64,000 bases of DNA from Methylomusa anaerophila. GTDB taxonomy: Bacteria > Bacillota > Negativicutes > Sporomusales > Sporomusaceae. This document shows positions 61,365 through 64,000 of the stretch, piece by piece; positions within the stretch are counted from its first letter, which is position 1; the number at the start of each line of letters is the position of its first letter. The position numbers and the translations under genes are program-made. The DNA is taken from positions 2,807,501-2,871,500 of the forward strand of contig NZ_AP018449.1 in assembly GCF_003966895.1 (NCBI RefSeq). The letters run 5' to 3'. Below the pieces are notes generated by a model. It ran no database searches, was not told the origin of the DNA, and was given only the letters and a program-made list of their open reading frames with translations.

Positions 61365-64000
61365 TTGCGTGTAGCGCATATCAATCTTTTTGATTACCCC
61401 GGGGGAGCGGCCCGCATCGGCTGGATTCTTATGAATGCCCTAACGGACCGGGGACACGACGCCCATATTTTTGCCCACCGTAAAACCGTCAATGATCCCC
61501 GGGTCATAGCCATACCCACGCCGGAGACTTCCTGGCAGAATAAACTTTTGGAGCGGGAAAGGCAGCGGGGGTTGTTTGATCTAAGTTCCACCGCCCTCCT
61601 GGGCGTACTGAGACACCCTGTTTTTGCGCAGGCGGATGTGATACATTTGCACTGCATCAATGGGGGATATTTCTCATTCTGGCTGTTACCCTTCCTGGCT
61701 GCTAAACCCCTGGTATGGACGTTGCATGATCCTCTCGCCTTTACTGCCGGCTGCTATAACACCGATTTCTGCAATCAATGGCGGCAGGGAATGTGCGCCG
61801 ATTGTCCGCTTGATGCGCAGGCAGGAGACGGCAAGAAGCAGCGGCAACTGCTGCAATTGATGAAAGGTTTTATCTTTCGGGCCGCGGATTTTACTCTGGT
61901 GTGCCCATCCCAGTGGTTGAAAAAGCAAACTCAGGCCAGCATTTTGAAGGACCATCCTGTGCATTTGATTTACAACGGTGTGGATGTGGAGACCTTTAAG
62001 CCGGGAAACCGGTCTTTATTGCGGACCAAACTGGGATTGCCCCCGGATAGTCCGATTATTATGTTTGCCGCTCATGGCGGGTTTAACGATCCGCGCAAAG
62101 GAGGCCGATATTTAATTGAAGCTCTCAATATGCTCCATGGCCAATATCCGGAACTGGTGCTGCTGAATATAGGCACTTATGATAAATCCATTTTGGCAGG
62201 ACTGCCGACACGCCGCATTGATATGCCATTCATTGAGGATCAACGGCTCCTGGCGGAATTCTATGGGGCGGCGGATTTATTTGTGGCGCCGGCTTTGCAG
62301 GAAGTGTTCGGTTTGACGGTATGTGAAGCTCAGGCAGCCGGTACGCCGGTTGTTGCTTTTGCTGTCGGCGGCATACCGGAGGTGGTTGTTCACCGGGAAA
62401 CAGGGTATCTGGCAAAACTGGCCGACAGTGATGATTTGGCGAGGGGAATCCGTACTTTTCTGGACGATGCCGCCTTGCGGGAACGGGCCGGCAATGCGGC
62501 CCGGCTCAGAGTTGCCACCCTGTTCAGCACCAAGCACATGGTGGATGGTTATATGGAGCTTTATAACGCATTGATGCGCGGCGAAAATCCGCCGGTGTTG
62601 CCCGTTGCGTCCGGGCCGCTCCCGGCGGTAAAAACGGCAGAGACGGATATGATTATGATCGCCGATATGGTTAAGGAAAAAAGCTGGAGTGAGGTATGGC
62701 AAGAGTTCCGCCAACGCTACAACCGGTTTGCGGAAAACGAGTCTGAAGCCCGGGGAATCTTTACGGACCAGTTTTGTTGCAATTGTTTGGCGGCGCTTGA
62801 ATCTGTTCGCCAACCTGCTTTCTGGGATATTCTGGATACCTGGCTTTCCTGCCGGAATATGCCGCTGCGTTCCGGTACCCTGTCTGCCGCCGAGTTCGGT
62901 GAACTGAAGCGGTTCTGCCAATTCTTACGGGAAAAGCTGGATGAGTATTTAGCCGGTACATCCCTGACGGAACTGGCGGCGTTGGATGAAAAATGGCAGT
63001 GGCTGCTTATCACGCTATGGCGTCTTTTATTTCTGAATTTTTTCTCCCCGCTGGTGTTGCAGCAAGCCGGTGACGGCCAAGGGGAAACAAACGTTGCGGC
63101 CGCCGGCTGGAGTGATGAAAAACAAGCTGCCGGCTATCCGGGATTGATGCAACGCAGCATGTATCAGCCTTTTATTACCGACAAGGAGTCCATTGATGTG
63201 GAAGAGTTGTGGAATGATGCCGGCATACCGATTTGTGTGAAATTGATATTAACATTCTGGCTGATTCATACTCCCTGTTACGGCGTCGGGGAGAAACAGC
63301 GGCAAAAGCTGGTTAACTACGCGCCGGTTTTATGCCGGGCGGCCGATATGTATTTGCGGCAGGCAAAGCAGCCCAGTATTTTTATTGGCCTATTACAGGA
63401 AATGACCTATGCTTTATGGCTGACCTCTTATGCCGGCGGGAACAGCCTCAAAGTCCTGTCCCCCTTCGGTGATTTTGTCAACAGCAATATGAAACGGTTT
63501 TTTCCTGAATACCCGGCCGCCAAGCCTGAGCGGTGTCAAACCGGTGAGCAGGGGAAGATCAGGATCGGGTATATTTCCCGCTGTTTTTACAGTCAGGCCG
63601 TAAGCTACTATATGATGAACCGGGTTATTCACCATGACCGGTCGAAGTTTGAAGTCTATACCTTCGCCCTGGGACCCACTCAGGACAAAGTAACCGAACA
63701 GTTCATTTTTAATAGCCATTGTTTTAAGCGTTTTCCCGACCCTTATGATATCCATAACATTGCCAAATCCATTCTCGGCAGCCGGCTTGATATCCTGATT
63801 TATGCTGACATTGGTTTGGAACCGGCTCTATTTATGCTGGCGGGACTTCAACTGGCGCCGGTGCAGTGCGCCCTGGTCGGTCATGGCACCACAACCGGCC
63901 TGCCTACCATTCAATATTATATCAGCGGGGATTTTGAACCGGCGGACGGACAAAGCCATTACCGGGAACAACTCATCACCTTGCCCAATTTGGGGGCGGC
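61365..64000 (+). CDS. GT4-GT41 fusion glycosyltransferase, C-terminally truncated by window end
   Basis: The frame stays open for ~878 codons to the end of the window. TTG at 61365, nine bases after GGGAGG, begins MRVAHINLFDYPGGAARIGW; an ATG at 61356 touches the ribosome site. Residues 1-390 are a GT4 glycosyltransferase (HLHCINGGYFSFWLL, then IYNGVDVETFKPGN, EVFGLTVCEAQAAGTPVVAF). A helical linker of ~330 residues follows. From about residue 725 the sequence turns into an OGT/SPINDLY (GT41)-like catalytic region: IRIGYISRCF, then KSILGSRLDILIYADIGLEP and LAPVQCALVGHG. Such fusions are uncommon and suggest protein or surface-layer glycosylation. Confidence 0.8.
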   Translation, partial: MRVAHINLFDYPGGAARIGWILMNALTDRGHDAHIFAHRKTVNDPRVIAIPTPETSWQNKLLERERQRGLFDLSSTALLGVLRHPVFAQADVIHLHCINGGYFSFWLLPFLAAKPLVWTLHDPLAFTAGCYNTDFCNQWRQGMCADCPLDAQAGDGKKQRQLLQLMKGFIFRAADFTLVCPSQWLKKQTQASILKDHPVHLIYNGVDVETFKPGNRSLLRTKLGLPPDSPIIMFAAHGGFNDPRKGGRYLIEALNMLHGQYPELVLLNIGTYDKSILAGLPTRRIDMPFIEDQRLLAEFYGAADLFVAPALQEVFGLTVCEAQAAGTPVVAFAVGGIPEVVVHRETGYLAKLADSDDLARGIRTFLDDAALRERAGNAARLRVATLFSTKHMVDGYMELYNALMRGENPPVLPVASGPLPAVKTAETDMIMIADMVKEKSWSEVWQEFRQRYNRFAENESEARGIFTDQFCCNCLAALESVRQPAFWDILDTWLSCRNMPLRSGTLSAAEFGELKRFCQFLREKLDEYLAGTSLTELAALDEKWQWLLITLWRLLFLNFFSPLVLQQAGDGQGETNVAAAGWSDEKQAAGYPGLMQRSMYQPFITDKESIDVEELWNDAGIPICVKLILTFWLIHTPCYGVGEKQRQKLVNYAPVLCRAADMYLRQAKQPSIFIGLLQEMTYALWLTSYAGGNSLKVLSPFGDFVNSNMKRFFPEYPAAKPERCQTGEQGKIRIGYISRCFYSQAVSYYMMNRVIHHDRSKFEVYTFALGPTQDKVTEQFIFNSHCFKRFPDPYDIHNIAKSILGSRLDILIYADIGLEPALFMLAGLQLAPVQCALVGHGTTTGLPTIQYYISGDFEPADGQSHYREQLITLPNLGA

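Overview
The window looks like a chromosomal segment of an anaerobic diderm Firmicute (Negativicutes, probably Sporomusaceae). This is an inference from three things: Gram-positive-style purine-rich ribosome binding sites and SAM-I riboswitches; strict-anaerobe genes (rubrerythrin, a double-cubane-type dehydratase pair, HypF); and a very large two-partner-secretion exoprotein, which needs an outer membrane. No rRNA, tRNA or CRISPR array was seen.

Layout. Bases 1-2290 hold the end of a BtuF/FecB-type metal-chelate importer operon. Bases 2682-7972 (minus strand) hold hypF and an unusual trio: a DUF1858-like ATP-binding protein, a HypB-like GTPase and a solute-binding-like protein without a visible signal peptide. 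Bases 8170-21567 are a large sulfur-assimilation block: a MetNI-type transporter with an SsuA/NMT1-like binding protein, a double YezD-like protein, the sulfate importer (sbp-cysTWA), flavoprotein APS reductase (aprAB) and ATP sulfurylase (cysDN). metA follows on the minus strand behind a SAM-I riboswitch. The sulfur theme resumes at 45.3-51.6 kb with a second SAM-I riboswitch, a small YezD-like protein, thiF-sir-tusA and metY, so the window encodes most steps from sulfate to homocysteine.

Between these blocks, 23.0-45.1 kb is a contact-dependent-inhibition (CDI/TPS) island. It contains a decayed tpsB remnant, a 3587-residue TpsA/CdiA-like exoprotein with a toxin-like C terminus and putative immunity gene, and two orphan cdiA-CT/immunity cassettes plus a third tiny remnant. 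REP-like GGGACGGTTC hairpins sit at the cassette starts, next to what looks like a fragment of a REP-associated transposase. Two IS630-type elements and one IS3 fragment have inserted. Base composition drops visibly where the toxin and immunity modules begin.

The right end (51.6-64 kb) has a GNAT acetyltransferase, a rifampicin-phosphotransferase-like enzyme, a PhoU-like protein, rubrerythrin, a lone ABC-2 permease, two unrecognised proteins, a decayed glycosyltransferase, an intact glycosyltransferase and a GT4-GT41 fusion running off the end.

The most interesting signal is a short RNA-like motif repeated nine times. It is a covarying hairpin (CCAG/CTGG, TCAG/CTGA, TTAG/CTAA, CTAG/CTAG) preceded by YTGA and followed by AGGC leading into an intrinsic terminator. 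Most copies stand upstream of sulfur genes or operons. I do not recognise it as a named riboswitch class and propose it as a candidate sulfur-responsive transcription attenuator.
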